A stretch of DNA of 34,166 nucleotides from Stutzerimonas stutzeri (lineage in GTDB: Bacteria > Pseudomonadota > Gammaproteobacteria > Pseudomonadales > Pseudomonadaceae), in the NCBI RefSeq assembly GCF_024448935.1, contig NZ_JAMOIE010000054.1:1-34166 (forward strand), written 5' to 3'. Below the pieces are notes generated by a model. The model saw only the letters and a list, made by a program, of their open reading frames with translations. It did no database searches and had not been told where the DNA came from. The stretch's first letter is position 1, and every line of letters starts with the position of its first letter. The position numbers and the translations under genes were made by a program. Below are positions 7,490 through 14,751 of the stretch, in pieces.

Positions 7490-7853
7490 GGGGGTATGCC
7501 TCCTGAGCAGGTGAAGCCACGGCAGACAGGGGGTGGCAAGCAGGGTGGCGTGCCGCACCGACCGCAAACGTGCAAAACCCGGGATGCACGCATACACATG
7601 TGCGCTGATCCACGAAAGCGCATGGGCGTCATCACGCTTTGTCCCAAAACCGTGAAATCTCTATTGTGCGAATCCGTAAAAACGTAAAAAGACGAATCCG
7701 GCTTCGTTCATGGCCGTACATGCACGAATGCGGATTCAGACCGATACGGTCATGCACATGCCGCCGCAGCGCATACCGCGCCAGGAAGGGCCTGTGCGGG
7801 CGAGGACAGGCGCAAGGTCCAGCAGCTTCTGCTACAAATCCAGAAGGAACTGG
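7490..7853. other. Divergent regulatory gap between DUF2958 and VOC gene
   Basis: These 364 bp separate two divergent genes and contain an AT-richer stretch near 7655-7695. CGAATCCG occurs directly repeated at 7669-7676 and 7693-7700 (24-bp spacing), and its reverse complement lies in the 13-mer at 7731-7743. The second GACCGAWACGGTC palindrome is at 7739-7751. These are likely operator and promoter elements for DUF2958 and/or the VOC gene. No small gene is supported. Confidence 0.5.
7739..7751. promoter_or_regulatory. Palindrome GACCGATACGGTC, copy 2 of the operator-like site
   Basis: Five-bp arms around ATA, about 100 bp before the VOC start. It overlaps the 13-mer CGGATTCAGACCG (7731-7743), which is also found intact at 7039-7051. 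Confidence 0.5.
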
Positions 7854-8312
7854 ATGCAATCGTTTTTGGTGAATGACATGACCGAACCTCGCGACTTCGA
7901 CCACCTCTGGCGCGACCGCAACGACACCTCGCAACAGCGCGTACCGCGCGTGCTGCTCCGGGTGTTCGTCGGGCCGGGGGAGCTTGAGCGCAGCGTGCGT
8001 TTCTATGAAGAGCTGCAAGGCGTGACAGCCGATGGTGGTTTTCCCTTCCCTGAAGCGGGTTTGCGCTTGGCGATGGTCGGCGCGTTCCTGCTGATCGAGG
8101 GAACGTCCGAAGCATTGGCGCCTTTCACTTCGACCACGGGCACGCTCCTGGTCGATGATGTGCAGCCTTACTACGACAAACTGGTGGCTGCCGGGGCAAA
8201 GATCATTTTTCCTTTGCAAGTTGTTCCCACAGGCGCAGCATTCAACGCGGTTCACCCGGATGGCACCGTTGTCGAGTACGTCCATCATCGGCCCGACCCG
8301 CAAGGCCGGTAG
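7854..8312 (+). CDS. VOC (glyoxalase/bleomycin-resistance fold) protein
   Basis: A 152-aa single-copy vicinal oxygen chelate protein. The betaalphabetabetabeta pattern is visible: VLLRVFVGPGELERSVRFYE, then GLRLAMVGAFLLIEG, then TGTLLVDDVQPYYDKLVAAGA, ending in GAAFNAVHPDGTVVEYVHH with the typical C-terminal acidic ligand (Glu in VVEYV). The substrate is unknown; the family includes glyoxalases, dioxygenases and drug-binding resistance proteins. The start is set at ATG 7854, where AGAAGGAA lies at good spacing; ATG 7878 (MTEPRD) is the alternative. It is convergent with an MFS exporter and, with the LysR gene, forms cargo module 1. Resistance or detoxification is an inference from context. 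Confidence 0.82.
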   Translation: MQSFLVNDMTEPRDFDHLWRDRNDTSQQRVPRVLLRVFVGPGELERSVRFYEELQGVTADGGFPFPEAGLRLAMVGAFLLIEGTSEALAPFTSTTGTLLVDDVQPYYDKLVAAGAKIIFPLQVVPTGAAFNAVHPDGTVVEYVHHRPDPQGR

Positions 8313-8348
8313 TCCACAACATCTCCGGGCTGGGCTGCTGCCGGCTTG

Positions 8349-9740
8349 CTATGCTCGGCCACGCGCAGCGGCGTGCAAAGCTTGCCGCCTCATTGCCAAC
8401 CCGGCCAACACCGCCAGACACAGGGCGGCCAGCAGCCACATGACCGCCTGGTAACCCGCGACGAATCCGTTACCACGCGCCACAGCGAAGCGAAACAGTA
8501 CCGTCGCGATCGCCAAGCCCACGGCCCCGCCCACGTTGTGCACCGTCGTCGCCATGCCCAGTGCGGTACCGGCCAGGCTTTCCGGCAGGGCCGCCATCGC
8601 AGCAGTCATCGACGGGCCCAGCACACAGCCCCAGCCGATGCCCATGCAAGCGAACGCGGTCAATACCCACGGCCAGCCGGTGGCCGCAGTGAAGGCCGAC
8701 TGCATCAGCGCCGAAACCAATAGCGCCGAGAACCCGGCCATCATCACCGGCACCGCGCCCAGCCGGTCGCAGCCGCGGCCGGCCAACGGGGAGATCAGTG
8801 CCATGACCAGCGTGGTGGGCAACAGCAGCCAGCCGGTCGCCGCGCTGTCCTGCCCACGCAATTGGCCCAGGTACAGGGGCATCAGGAAAAACGCCACGCA
8901 GTAGAAGAACGCCAGCACCGCCGTCGCGCACGCGGCGATGGCAAAACCCGGTCGCACGAAAAACCCCAGCCGCAACAGTGGCGCCGCCGCGCGTCGTTCG
9001 ACCCTGCTCAGTACATAGCCCAGCAACGCCGCTACGGTCAGCAGCCCCAGCGTCGCAGGAGAGGACCAGCCCCAGTCCGGACCGTGAATCAACGCTGCAA
9101 TCCCGCAGGGCAGCACCGCCAACAGCAGGATGCCACCGAGCCAATCGAACCGCTCCTGCGCCGGGGCGGCTGGCTGCACCGCCAGCCGTCCGGCGCACAG
9201 TACGAAGCTTGCTGCGATCAGTGGCACGTTGACGAGAAAAATCCAACGCCATCCCAGCACTTCCACCAGCAAACCACCGAAAACCGGTCCGATCGCCAGG
9301 CCCAGGCCGTTGATGCTGAATAGCAATCCGAGCGCCTTGCCGCGCTCCTGCTCGGAAAACATCGCTGCGACCAGGGCGGCCGATGCCGTATAGAGCCCCG
9401 CGCAGGCCATGCCCTGAACAGCACGCCACGCCACCAGCATGGGTAGCCCTGCAGCCAGCCCGGCCCCCAGCGAAGCCACGCCGAACACCGCCATGCTGGC
9501 GAGCATGGCGCGGCGGTGGCCGTGACGATCGGCCAGTTGCCCCACGGCGATCGTGCAACTGGACAAGGCCATCACGAAGGCCGTGACGACCCACTGCACC
9601 TGCTCGATGCTGGCCTGGAAGGCCGACTGCATCGCAGGGATGGCGGTATTGACGATGGTGAAGTCGATGCAGCCCAGAAAGCTGGCGATGGCAATGCCAG
9701 CCATCGCCAGCCAACGCTGCTGGCGTGTCGAACGATGCAT
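8349..9740 (-). CDS. MFS drug-efflux transporter (DHA2-like, about 14 TM)
   Basis: Inner-membrane proton-coupled exporter of 463 aa. Successive hydrophobic segments run through the whole protein. The first reads WLAMAGIAIASFLGCIDFTIVNTAIPAM, with the Asp and VNTAIP signature of DHA2 exporters. Motif A, GQLADRHGHRRAM, lies between TM2 and TM3, and the motif C-like GLAIGPVFGGLL lies near TM5. ATG 9740 is preceded by GGAGG at 9 bp, whereas an upstream ATG at 9818 lacks such support. The gene is divergent from a LysR regulator across 127 bp, the usual arrangement for a regulated efflux pump. Substrate cannot be told. Confidence 0.9.
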   Translation of the reverse strand: MHRSTRQQRWLAMAGIAIASFLGCIDFTIVNTAIPAMQSAFQASIEQVQWVVTAFVMALSSCTIAVGQLADRHGHRRAMLASMAVFGVASLGAGLAAGLPMLVAWRAVQGMACAGLYTASAALVAAMFSEQERGKALGLLFSINGLGLAIGPVFGGLLVEVLGWRWIFLVNVPLIAASFVLCAGRLAVQPAAPAQERFDWLGGILLLAVLPCGIAALIHGPDWGWSSPATLGLLTVAALLGYVLSRVERRAAAPLLRLGFFVRPGFAIAACATAVLAFFYCVAFFLMPLYLGQLRGQDSAATGWLLLPTTLVMALISPLAGRGCDRLGAVPVMMAGFSALLVSALMQSAFTAATGWPWVLTAFACMGIGWGCVLGPSMTAAMAALPESLAGTALGMATTVHNVGGAVGLAIATVLFRFAVARGNGFVAGYQAVMWLLAALCLAVLAGLAMRRQALHAAARGRA

Positions 9741-9867
9741 GGGGACGGACCTCCGCAAAGGCGCAGCCACTCGGTCCGCGCGGAATCCAGGTATGGTAAT
9801 AAGGAATAATTCGATCAAATTGATATGTTTTTTATAAATGGAAGATACTTTTACTATCGAATCTCCT
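9741..9867. promoter_or_regulatory. Divergent promoter region of MFS exporter and LysR gene
   Basis: An AT-rich interval between divergent genes. It contains the short inverted repeat ATCAA-A-TTGAT (about 9813-9823) and, nearer the LysR start, GATAC-TTTTA-CTATC-type symmetry. These are plausible binding sites for the LysR protein, though no full T-N11-A box is certain. Confidence 0.5.
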
Positions 9868-10776
9868 ATGCATTCATCCGATCGCTTTCAAGGCATCCTC
9901 GCTTTCGTCCGGGCCGTGGAGCACGGAAGTTTCAGCGTCGCCTCACGCCAGATGGGCCTGTCGCCTTCCAGTGTCGGCAAGGCGGTGGCACGACTGGAGC
10001 AGCGTTTAGGCGTGCGCCTGTTCCAGCGCACGACACGGCGCATGACGCTCACCGACGAAGGGTTGGCTTTCCACGAGAACTGCCTGCGTGCTCTGGCCGA
10101 ATTGGACCAGGCCGAATTCCTGTTGGCCGAGCGCTTGCTGACGCCTACAGGGCGGGTGCGCATCGCGCTGCCGACCTTATACGGGCGCGTGCGCGTCCTG
10201 CCGGTGCTCACCCGATTAGCCGAGCGCCACGCCGCCCTCGGCCTGGACGTGGTCTTTTCCAGTCGCACGGTCGATCTGGTCGAGGAGAACGTCGATCTGG
10301 CCGTGCGTATCGGCCCGTTGCAAGACAGCGCGTTGCATGTCGCCCGCCGCTTGGGCGAACAGTCGTTGTGGGTGTGCGCCGCGCCGGACTACGTCGTCCG
10401 GCGCGGCGCACCCTCCACGGTGGACGAGTTGCACGATCACGATTGCATCGCACGCCTGCGTGACGGCACTGAAGAAGCCTGGCAACTCCGCGGCCAGACA
10501 GGGCGCCTGCCACCGCGAGCGCGCTTGCGGTTGAGTGATCTGGAGGCGGTGAAAGAATCTGCCCTGGCGGGTTTCGGACTGGCGCAGCTACCCGGTTGGT
10601 TCATCGAAGATGACCTTCGGACAGGGCGGCTTATCGCTGTCCTGCCCGATATGCAGCCAGCACCGCTGCCGATCCATGTGCTGTGGCCGAAGACCTCGCG
10701 CATGACTGCGCGTTTGCGCATCACCATCGACACGCTGGTCGAGCACCTGTCGCCGTACAGCAAGATGCCGGACTGA
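9868..10776 (+). CDS. LysR-family transcriptional regulator
   Basis: A LysR regulator of about 302 aa. The N-terminal winged HTH occupies about residues 1-60: LAFVRAVEHGSFSVASRQMG, then SSVGKAVARLEQRLGVRLFQ and TTRRMTLTDEG. The rest is the two-lobed effector-binding domain (GRVRIALPTLYGRVRVLPVL; later EAVKESALAGFGLAQLP). It belongs to the DhaR/PA-type branch with RTTRRM. GTG-free starts at 9838 or 9868 are both ATG and neither has a strong ribosome site; 9868 gives the normal length. It is divergent from the MFS exporter and presumably regulates it, with an unknown inducer. Confidence 0.9.
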   Translation: MHSSDRFQGILAFVRAVEHGSFSVASRQMGLSPSSVGKAVARLEQRLGVRLFQRTTRRMTLTDEGLAFHENCLRALAELDQAEFLLAERLLTPTGRVRIALPTLYGRVRVLPVLTRLAERHAALGLDVVFSSRTVDLVEENVDLAVRIGPLQDSALHVARRLGEQSLWVCAAPDYVVRRGAPSTVDELHDHDCIARLRDGTEEAWQLRGQTGRLPPRARLRLSDLEAVKESALAGFGLAQLPGWFIEDDLRTGRLIAVLPDMQPAPLPIHVLWPKTSRMTARLRITIDTLVEHLSPYSKMPD

Positions 10777-10823
10777 ACGGCCACCACCGCGCCCCGCCAC
10801 AACGGGCGGGGCGCGGTGGCCGT
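10777..10823. terminator. Large GC hairpin between convergent LysR and DUF736 genes
   Basis: ACGGCC plus ACCGCGCCCCGCC on the left pairs with GGCGGGGCGCGGT plus GGCCGT on the right, with a 3-nt bulge and a small loop. It starts right after the LysR stop and ends at the DUF736 stop, so it can serve both strands. No T-run follows. Confidence 0.7.
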
Positions 10824-11137
10824 CAGCCCGCCTTGGGCTTGCTGCGCGACCAGATCAGGTCGTGCGTGCCGTCCTCGCCTTCGATCAAGCGGGCATAGAC
10901 CGTTGCCGGGAACGAAGGATCGTCGAGGGACACGGACACGTAGGGCCGCCCGGCTTCGCTGACTTTCCGCCACCCCGCGCCGATGTCGTGTCCAGCCGCC
11001 TGAAGGCGGAAGTCGGGGGCGTTCTCGGTGTCGCCCTTGTCGTTGGGAACCAGCTTGTCCTTGACGTTGAGGGTCAGGGTGCGAAGCGTGCCGGTGAAGC
11101 CGTCTTTATCCGCGGTGAAGGTGCCGATGTTAGCCAT
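10823..11137 (-). CDS. DUF736 family protein
   Basis: A 104-aa protein of a family carried almost universally by Tn4371- and ICEclc-like elements. It starts [20 protein letters not shown], then [11 protein letters not shown], and ends with [21 protein letters not shown]. The compact beta-rich sequence suggests a small single-domain protein; I know of no established biochemical role. ATG 11137 has a strong AGGAG at about 8 bp. It normally sits near DUF2958; here cargo module 1 separates them. A near-perfect inverted repeat lies just upstream (11160-11187). Confidence 0.87.
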   Translation of the reverse strand: MANIGTFTADKDGFTGTLRTLTLNVKDKLVPNDKGDTENAPDFRLQAAGHDIGAGWRKVSEAGRPYVSVSLDDPSFPATVYARLIEGEDGTHDLIWSRSKPKAG

Positions 11138-11159
11138 TGCGATTTCTCCTTTCGGGTTG

Positions 11160-11187
11160 AACAAGGTCGCGCCAGTGCGTCCTTGTT
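11160..11187. promoter_or_regulatory. 11-bp inverted repeat upstream of DUF736
   Basis: AACAAGGTCGC pairs with GCGTCCTTGTT across a GCCAGT spacer with one mismatch. It starts 23 bp before the DUF736 ATG, so it could be an operator over the promoter or a leader hairpin. Confidence 0.5.
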
Positions 11188-11628
11188 GTGATCCGCACAG
11201 GTATGGGCTGGTCACCGCGTGCGGTCGACACGCAATGGACAACCTGGAAGCGAAAAGAATTTGCCCCCTGGAGTAGAAGCTTCATGGAGATGCCGCGCGT
11301 TCTGTTCATGAACTGGGCTTCGTGACGCGAGGCACGAACCACTAGCGTCGAGGACGGCACGCGTGTGCGCCACCCGCCGTAGCAAGCCTGTACGTACGGC
11401 CAAGCCCCGCCTTTGCGGCGGGGCGCCAGCCTAGCCGATCCGGCGGCGTTCGAAGAGCGCTAGGCCACACATGGGGGATAGGCAGGGGTGCAATCCGAAC
11501 GCATGACGGTTCTCGTGCCGCAGCGCGCACAAAAAAGTGCAGTAGCGCATCACATCGGCTACGAAACGCGACATCCAGAACCCCTCACAACGAAGAGCAT
11601 GTCCTTCTTTTTAATAATAAAAAGTAAA
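11188..11628. other. Non-coding stretch between DUF736 and the low-GC cargo
   Basis: About 440 bp with no supported gene. It contains the GC hairpin listed at 11404-11424 and a TTCGTG/CACGAA inverted pair (11319-11338). Base composition changes sharply near 11600, where A/T runs begin (TTTTTAATAATAAAAAG at about 11608), marking the edge of cargo module 2. I see no insertion-sequence ends or target duplication there. Confidence 0.5.
11404..11424. terminator. GC hairpin without T-run
   Basis: GCCCCGCC-TTTGC-GGCGGGGC, a perfect 8-bp stem. It looks like an intrinsic terminator stem but lacks a following T-run on either strand and has no gene ending next to it. It may be a leftover terminator at the cargo junction. 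Confidence 0.45.
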
Positions 11629-11733
11629 TTATAAATTACGGAATGAGATATGGCGTGAAGAAGCAACTTTAATTAAGGCCAAATAAGCAATAATCAATGC
11701 CAATAAAGCAATGGTGCTTTCCAAAAACTCCAT
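11629..11733 (-). CDS. Possible tiny membrane peptide
   Basis: A 34-codon frame from ATG 11733 begins MEFLESTIALLALIIAYLAL: one membrane helix followed by a short basic tail. The frame can extend to an ATG at 11823, giving 64 aa. It is divergent from the low-GC operon and shares its base composition. No ribosome-binding site is evident, so expression is doubtful. Confidence 0.2.
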   Translation of the reverse strand: MEFLESTIALLALIIAYLALIKVASSRHISFRNL

Positions 11734-11841
11734 TAGATTGGAGGGGGACTTTTCTTTGCTGTGACTTGATGGTGCTACCCAGCATCCGAAGTGCCGCAGA
11801 GTTTCAGACTGAAATCCAACCATCTAGCCAACGGTAAGATC

Positions 11842-13020
11842 ATGGGCATACGTCTTCCTCAAATTTTTTGCGAAAAAATGGGCGACAGAATTCTCTCGAC
11901 TCTAGAAGAGTTGAGCGATAAAGAAGAGTTGCATGATCCTTTGACTTGGCGGAGGATGATTCCCGGCTTGGCGTCCTTGGACTACAAAAATAGTAGACCA
12001 GGTGAGCAAGCTGTACTAAGTGCTCGTGCCCTTATGAGTATCTTTAAATTCTTCGGAAGTATCAGTCTTGACCTCCGAGATGTCCCAGGCCTCGGACATG
12101 GGCGAGTTTTTTTAGCCTCAAAAAAGCAAAATCAATTCAGCTCTCAGCTTGGCGAAATAGCAAGCGCAAGAAGTTTTGCCGCAATATGCATAACTGAAGA
12201 AGATGGCGGCTCTGATCTACATGCCATAAAGACCACTGCAAAACGTCTGGACGGTGGATACGAAATAAATGGGCAAAAGAAATATGTGGCTCGTCTAAGG
12301 CAGTCGGATACTCTAATAGTATTTGCAAATATAGTCGGCGCCGAACAGGGGCTGACCGTCTTCATGGTCGAAAAATCTAATCCAGCGATTCAAATAGCCG
12401 ATATTGAAGCAATGGGACTTCGCGGCATATCCTGGGGGCAGCTTGATCTAGAGAAGGTATGGGTGCCAGCAAAAAATCGAATTGGTGGTGAAGGACAAGG
12501 TTTTTCGATTTTTTCCACTCATTTCTCATTCTGGCGCTGTGCAATGGCTGCCGCGGCAATAGGTTCAGCCGAAAAAGCATTAGACAAGGCTAAGAACCGA
12601 ATGCGAACCCGGGAAGCCTTTTCTGGGCAAATAGGTAGATTCACGCATCTGCAGCAGGAGTTTGCAAAACACGCATCTCGGCTGCATATGGTGTGGCTAT
12701 TGGTGCAAAGCGCAGCGCAGCGCATAGACCTCAAGCAATACAGCTACGTCGACGCGGCCATGGCTAAAGCAGAAGGTGTAGAAGCATCAATTGCAGCAGT
12801 CCAGTGGAGCATGCTCGTGCACGGTGCATACGGCTACTCGGCGGAAGCACAGCTCGAAAAATCGTTACGAGACCTTCTGGGACTAAGGATTGCAGATGGC
12901 ACTACCGACGTTCTTCGAGGACAGGTCGCAAGAGGAATCCTGGGCGAAGAACTATATTCTTTGTCCTTAGGACGTGAATTTAACACTTCTTCACCAGCAC
13001 GGGAGCGTCAACTATGGTAG
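11842..13020 (+). CDS. Acyl-CoA dehydrogenase-like flavoprotein, catalytic Glu position is Asp
   Basis: A 392-aa member of the acyl-CoA dehydrogenase superfamily, which desaturates or otherwise oxidises acyl thioesters with FAD. Order: helical N-terminal domain (1-110), beta domain with ICITEEDGGSD and INGQKKYVA (about 115-150), and C-terminal helices with the FAD/dimer segment MLVHGAYGYSAEAQLEKSLRD (about 323-343). In the motif that usually reads Y-E-G-T, this protein has IADGTTDVLRGQVAR, placing Asp352 where the medium-chain enzymes have the catalytic Glu. Codon use is AT-rich, unlike the backbone. It is the first gene of a tight operon, and its stop overlaps the next start. A tailoring role on a carrier-bound acyl group is possible. 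ATG 11842 chosen over GTG 11791. Confidence 0.85.
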   Translation: MGIRLPQIFCEKMGDRILSTLEELSDKEELHDPLTWRRMIPGLASLDYKNSRPGEQAVLSARALMSIFKFFGSISLDLRDVPGLGHGRVFLASKKQNQFSSQLGEIASARSFAAICITEEDGGSDLHAIKTTAKRLDGGYEINGQKKYVARLRQSDTLIVFANIVGAEQGLTVFMVEKSNPAIQIADIEAMGLRGISWGQLDLEKVWVPAKNRIGGEGQGFSIFSTHFSFWRCAMAAAAIGSAEKALDKAKNRMRTREAFSGQIGRFTHLQQEFAKHASRLHMVWLLVQSAAQRIDLKQYSYVDAAMAKAEGVEASIAAVQWSMLVHGAYGYSAEAQLEKSLRDLLGLRIADGTTDVLRGQVARGILGEELYSLSLGREFNTSSPARERQLW

Positions 13021-13676
13021 CGGAAATACTAAGTTATGAGCAGGCAGTCCAACATGGCTTACTGCAAGTGGAAGAAGGTGCGCTCATATCATCCGACGTA
13101 AGGTTTATTCCAAACGAGGATGATGGCGTGAACAGTGGCCCGATTGTAGTGAGACGAGGTGCCCGAATAAGATCGGGGGCTTTGTTGTGCTCTGGTGTCA
13201 GCATTGGGGAAAACTCCATCATCGGACACAATGCCGTAATTCGCGCGCGGGTAAAGATCGGCGCGAATAGCGTGATCTCACATTTTGTCTGTTTGGAGCG
13301 TGATTCCACGGTTGGAGAAAATGTCAGAATTTCGGCATTGACCCACATCACCGGAAACTGCTCAATTGGTGACAATGTGCAAATTGGCGCAAGGGTTGTC
13401 ACCGTAAATGATAACGAGATGCGCTGGCGTGTCGGCGAGATATTGCGCGCCCCCAAGATACTCTCTGGGGCCAGAATTGGAAGCGGAACGACTTTGCTGG
13501 GCAATGTGACCGTAGGGACAAATGCTTTTATTGGCGCGGGGTCGGTGGTTACGCGAAATATCCCTCCTGGAACGCTTGCATATGGAAATCCAGCATATGT
13601 CCAGGGCGACCGCCCGCAAGGAGAGTGGAACGCGGGCGCTAGCAAGCTTAGTTCTGAAGATAACGGAGATTTATAA
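13014..13676 (+). CDS. Left-handed beta-helix (hexapeptide repeat) acyltransferase
   Basis: A 220-aa protein built of isoleucine-patch hexapeptide repeats from about residue 40 to 190: GPIVVRRGARIRSGALLCSG, SIGENSIIGHNAVIRARVKI, GANSVISHFVCLERDSTVGE and so on. It closes with a C-terminal cap, GAGSVVTRNIPPGTLAYGNP, typical of sugar O- or N-acyltransferases of the WbbJ/NeuD/PglD type. These enzymes form trimers and use acetyl- or acyl-CoA. A His in ALTHITG or ISHFVCL may be catalytic; this is a guess. The start ATG overlaps the dehydrogenase stop, with GGGAG upstream. Low-GC composition is shared with the whole module. The acceptor substrate is unknown. Confidence 0.85.
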   Translation: MVAEILSYEQAVQHGLLQVEEGALISSDVRFIPNEDDGVNSGPIVVRRGARIRSGALLCSGVSIGENSIIGHNAVIRARVKIGANSVISHFVCLERDSTVGENVRISALTHITGNCSIGDNVQIGARVVTVNDNEMRWRVGEILRAPKILSGARIGSGTTLLGNVTVGTNAFIGAGSVVTRNIPPGTLAYGNPAYVQGDRPQGEWNAGASKLSSEDNGDL

Positions 13677-13678
13677 CG

Positions 13679-14095
13679 ATGGCGACGATTGGCGTTTTTG
13701 CGAACATTTTAAATGACAAGGGAGAAGTTCTTTGCGTGCAAAGGAACTACCCGCCTTATGGATGGACTGTACCTGGGGGCAGGCTTGAAGATGGAGAGTC
13801 GCCTGAAGATGGTGTGACCAGGGAAGTCCTTGAGGAAACCGGATACAAGGTCGTTATCGAAAGACTGGTAGGATTATATTCGGCGCCTTTCAAATCGGAT
13901 ATCGTCATATATTTTTCGTGCAGAATTGTTGCACGGGAGGATTGGCAACCCGATTCGGAGATCGCTGCCGCTGAGTTCTTTCCCGTAGACGATCTTCCTT
14001 CTCCTATGAAAAACAACACCCGAGTCAGGATTCTGGATGCCCACGCTGGCAAAACAGGCGCCTGGAAAACCTTCTCGAAAGAAGAGCATTCTTGA
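13679..14095 (+). CDS. Nudix hydrolase
   Basis: A 138-aa Nudix protein that would cleave a nucleoside diphosphate linked to another moiety. The full Nudix box is present at about residues 38-60, from GRLEDGE through REVLEETGY, with all conserved Gly, Glu and Arg residues, so it should bind metal and be active. N-terminal GVFANILNDKGEVLCVQR and GWTVPGG are the usual strands before the box. It starts 2 bp after the acyltransferase stop, and the HAD gene follows after 2 bp, so the four enzymes are almost certainly one transcript. Substrate is not predictable from sequence; a nucleotide or nucleotide-sugar intermediate would fit the HAD neighbour. Confidence 0.9.
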   Translation: MATIGVFANILNDKGEVLCVQRNYPPYGWTVPGGRLEDGESPEDGVTREVLEETGYKVVIERLVGLYSAPFKSDIVIYFSCRIVAREDWQPDSEIAAAEFFPVDDLPSPMKNNTRVRILDAHAGKTGAWKTFSKEEHS

Positions 14096-14097
14096 TT

Positions 14098-14697
14098 ATG
14101 CAAGCCAAAGCTGGGAATTATGTGATTTGCTTTGATGTCGGCAACGTGTTGGTAGAATTAGGGCCAACTATTGATTCCTGGCTTGAACCACAGGACATCT
14201 TGCAGGTGCGAATCCTTCTTGATGACTATAGCATCGGCAATATCGGCACGGAAGCCTTCTTCAAAAACCTTAAAGCCATTAGCAAACACCCGGACGGAGC
14301 CATTCCTATCGAACAGTGGTTTATAGAAAAACGGCTGAAAGGCCCCTTTCCTGGCGCTGTCGAGTTGTTGTCAAAACTGGCCGATCTGGAAGTTGAGGTG
14401 GTTTTGTTTTCCAATACTAACGAAGCGCATTGGAATCATATAAAAAAATATGCCTTTCAGTACGAGGATGCTTTCGTATCTTTCCTGATGAAGAAAAAGA
14501 AGCCCAGTCAAGACGCCTTCAAAGACGTGGAACGTTCAATTCGATCAGCAGCGGAAGAAGTAATTTTTTTTGATGACTCACTTGCCAATATTAACACGGC
14601 AAAGAGTCTTGGGTGGAACGCTCACTTAGCCGCAGGGCCTAATCCAGTTGACGGAATCATTAGAACGCTTAGATCAGTATATGGAGTGGCCATCTGA
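14098..14697 (+). CDS. HAD-superfamily hydrolase (YihX-like)
   Basis: A 199-aa HAD subfamily IA hydrolase, probably a phosphatase on a small phosphorylated metabolite. Motif I is CFDVGNVLVELG (about residues 12-23) with the nucleophile Asp. The second position is Gly-Asn as in YihX-type phosphatases, rather than the usual DxD. Motif II is VVLFSNTNEAHW (about 101-112), the motif III Lys lies in KKKKPSQDAF (about 133-142), and motif IV is VIFFDDSLANI (about 155-165). Cap region is short and helical. ATG 14098 follows the Nudix stop by 2 bp; a TTG at 14092 in frame is less likely. Together with the Nudix gene it suggests stepwise dephosphorylation of a nucleotide-linked compound. Confidence 0.85.
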   Translation: MQAKAGNYVICFDVGNVLVELGPTIDSWLEPQDILQVRILLDDYSIGNIGTEAFFKNLKAISKHPDGAIPIEQWFIEKRLKGPFPGAVELLSKLADLEVEVVLFSNTNEAHWNHIKKYAFQYEDAFVSFLMKKKKPSQDAFKDVERSIRSAAEEVIFFDDSLANINTAKSLGWNAHLAAGPNPVDGIIRTLRSVYGVAI

Positions 14698-14751
14698 TTG
14701 AAGCCTTCTGTGCCAGCCTTATGCTGAGACTTAAATAATACTGAGCAGGCC

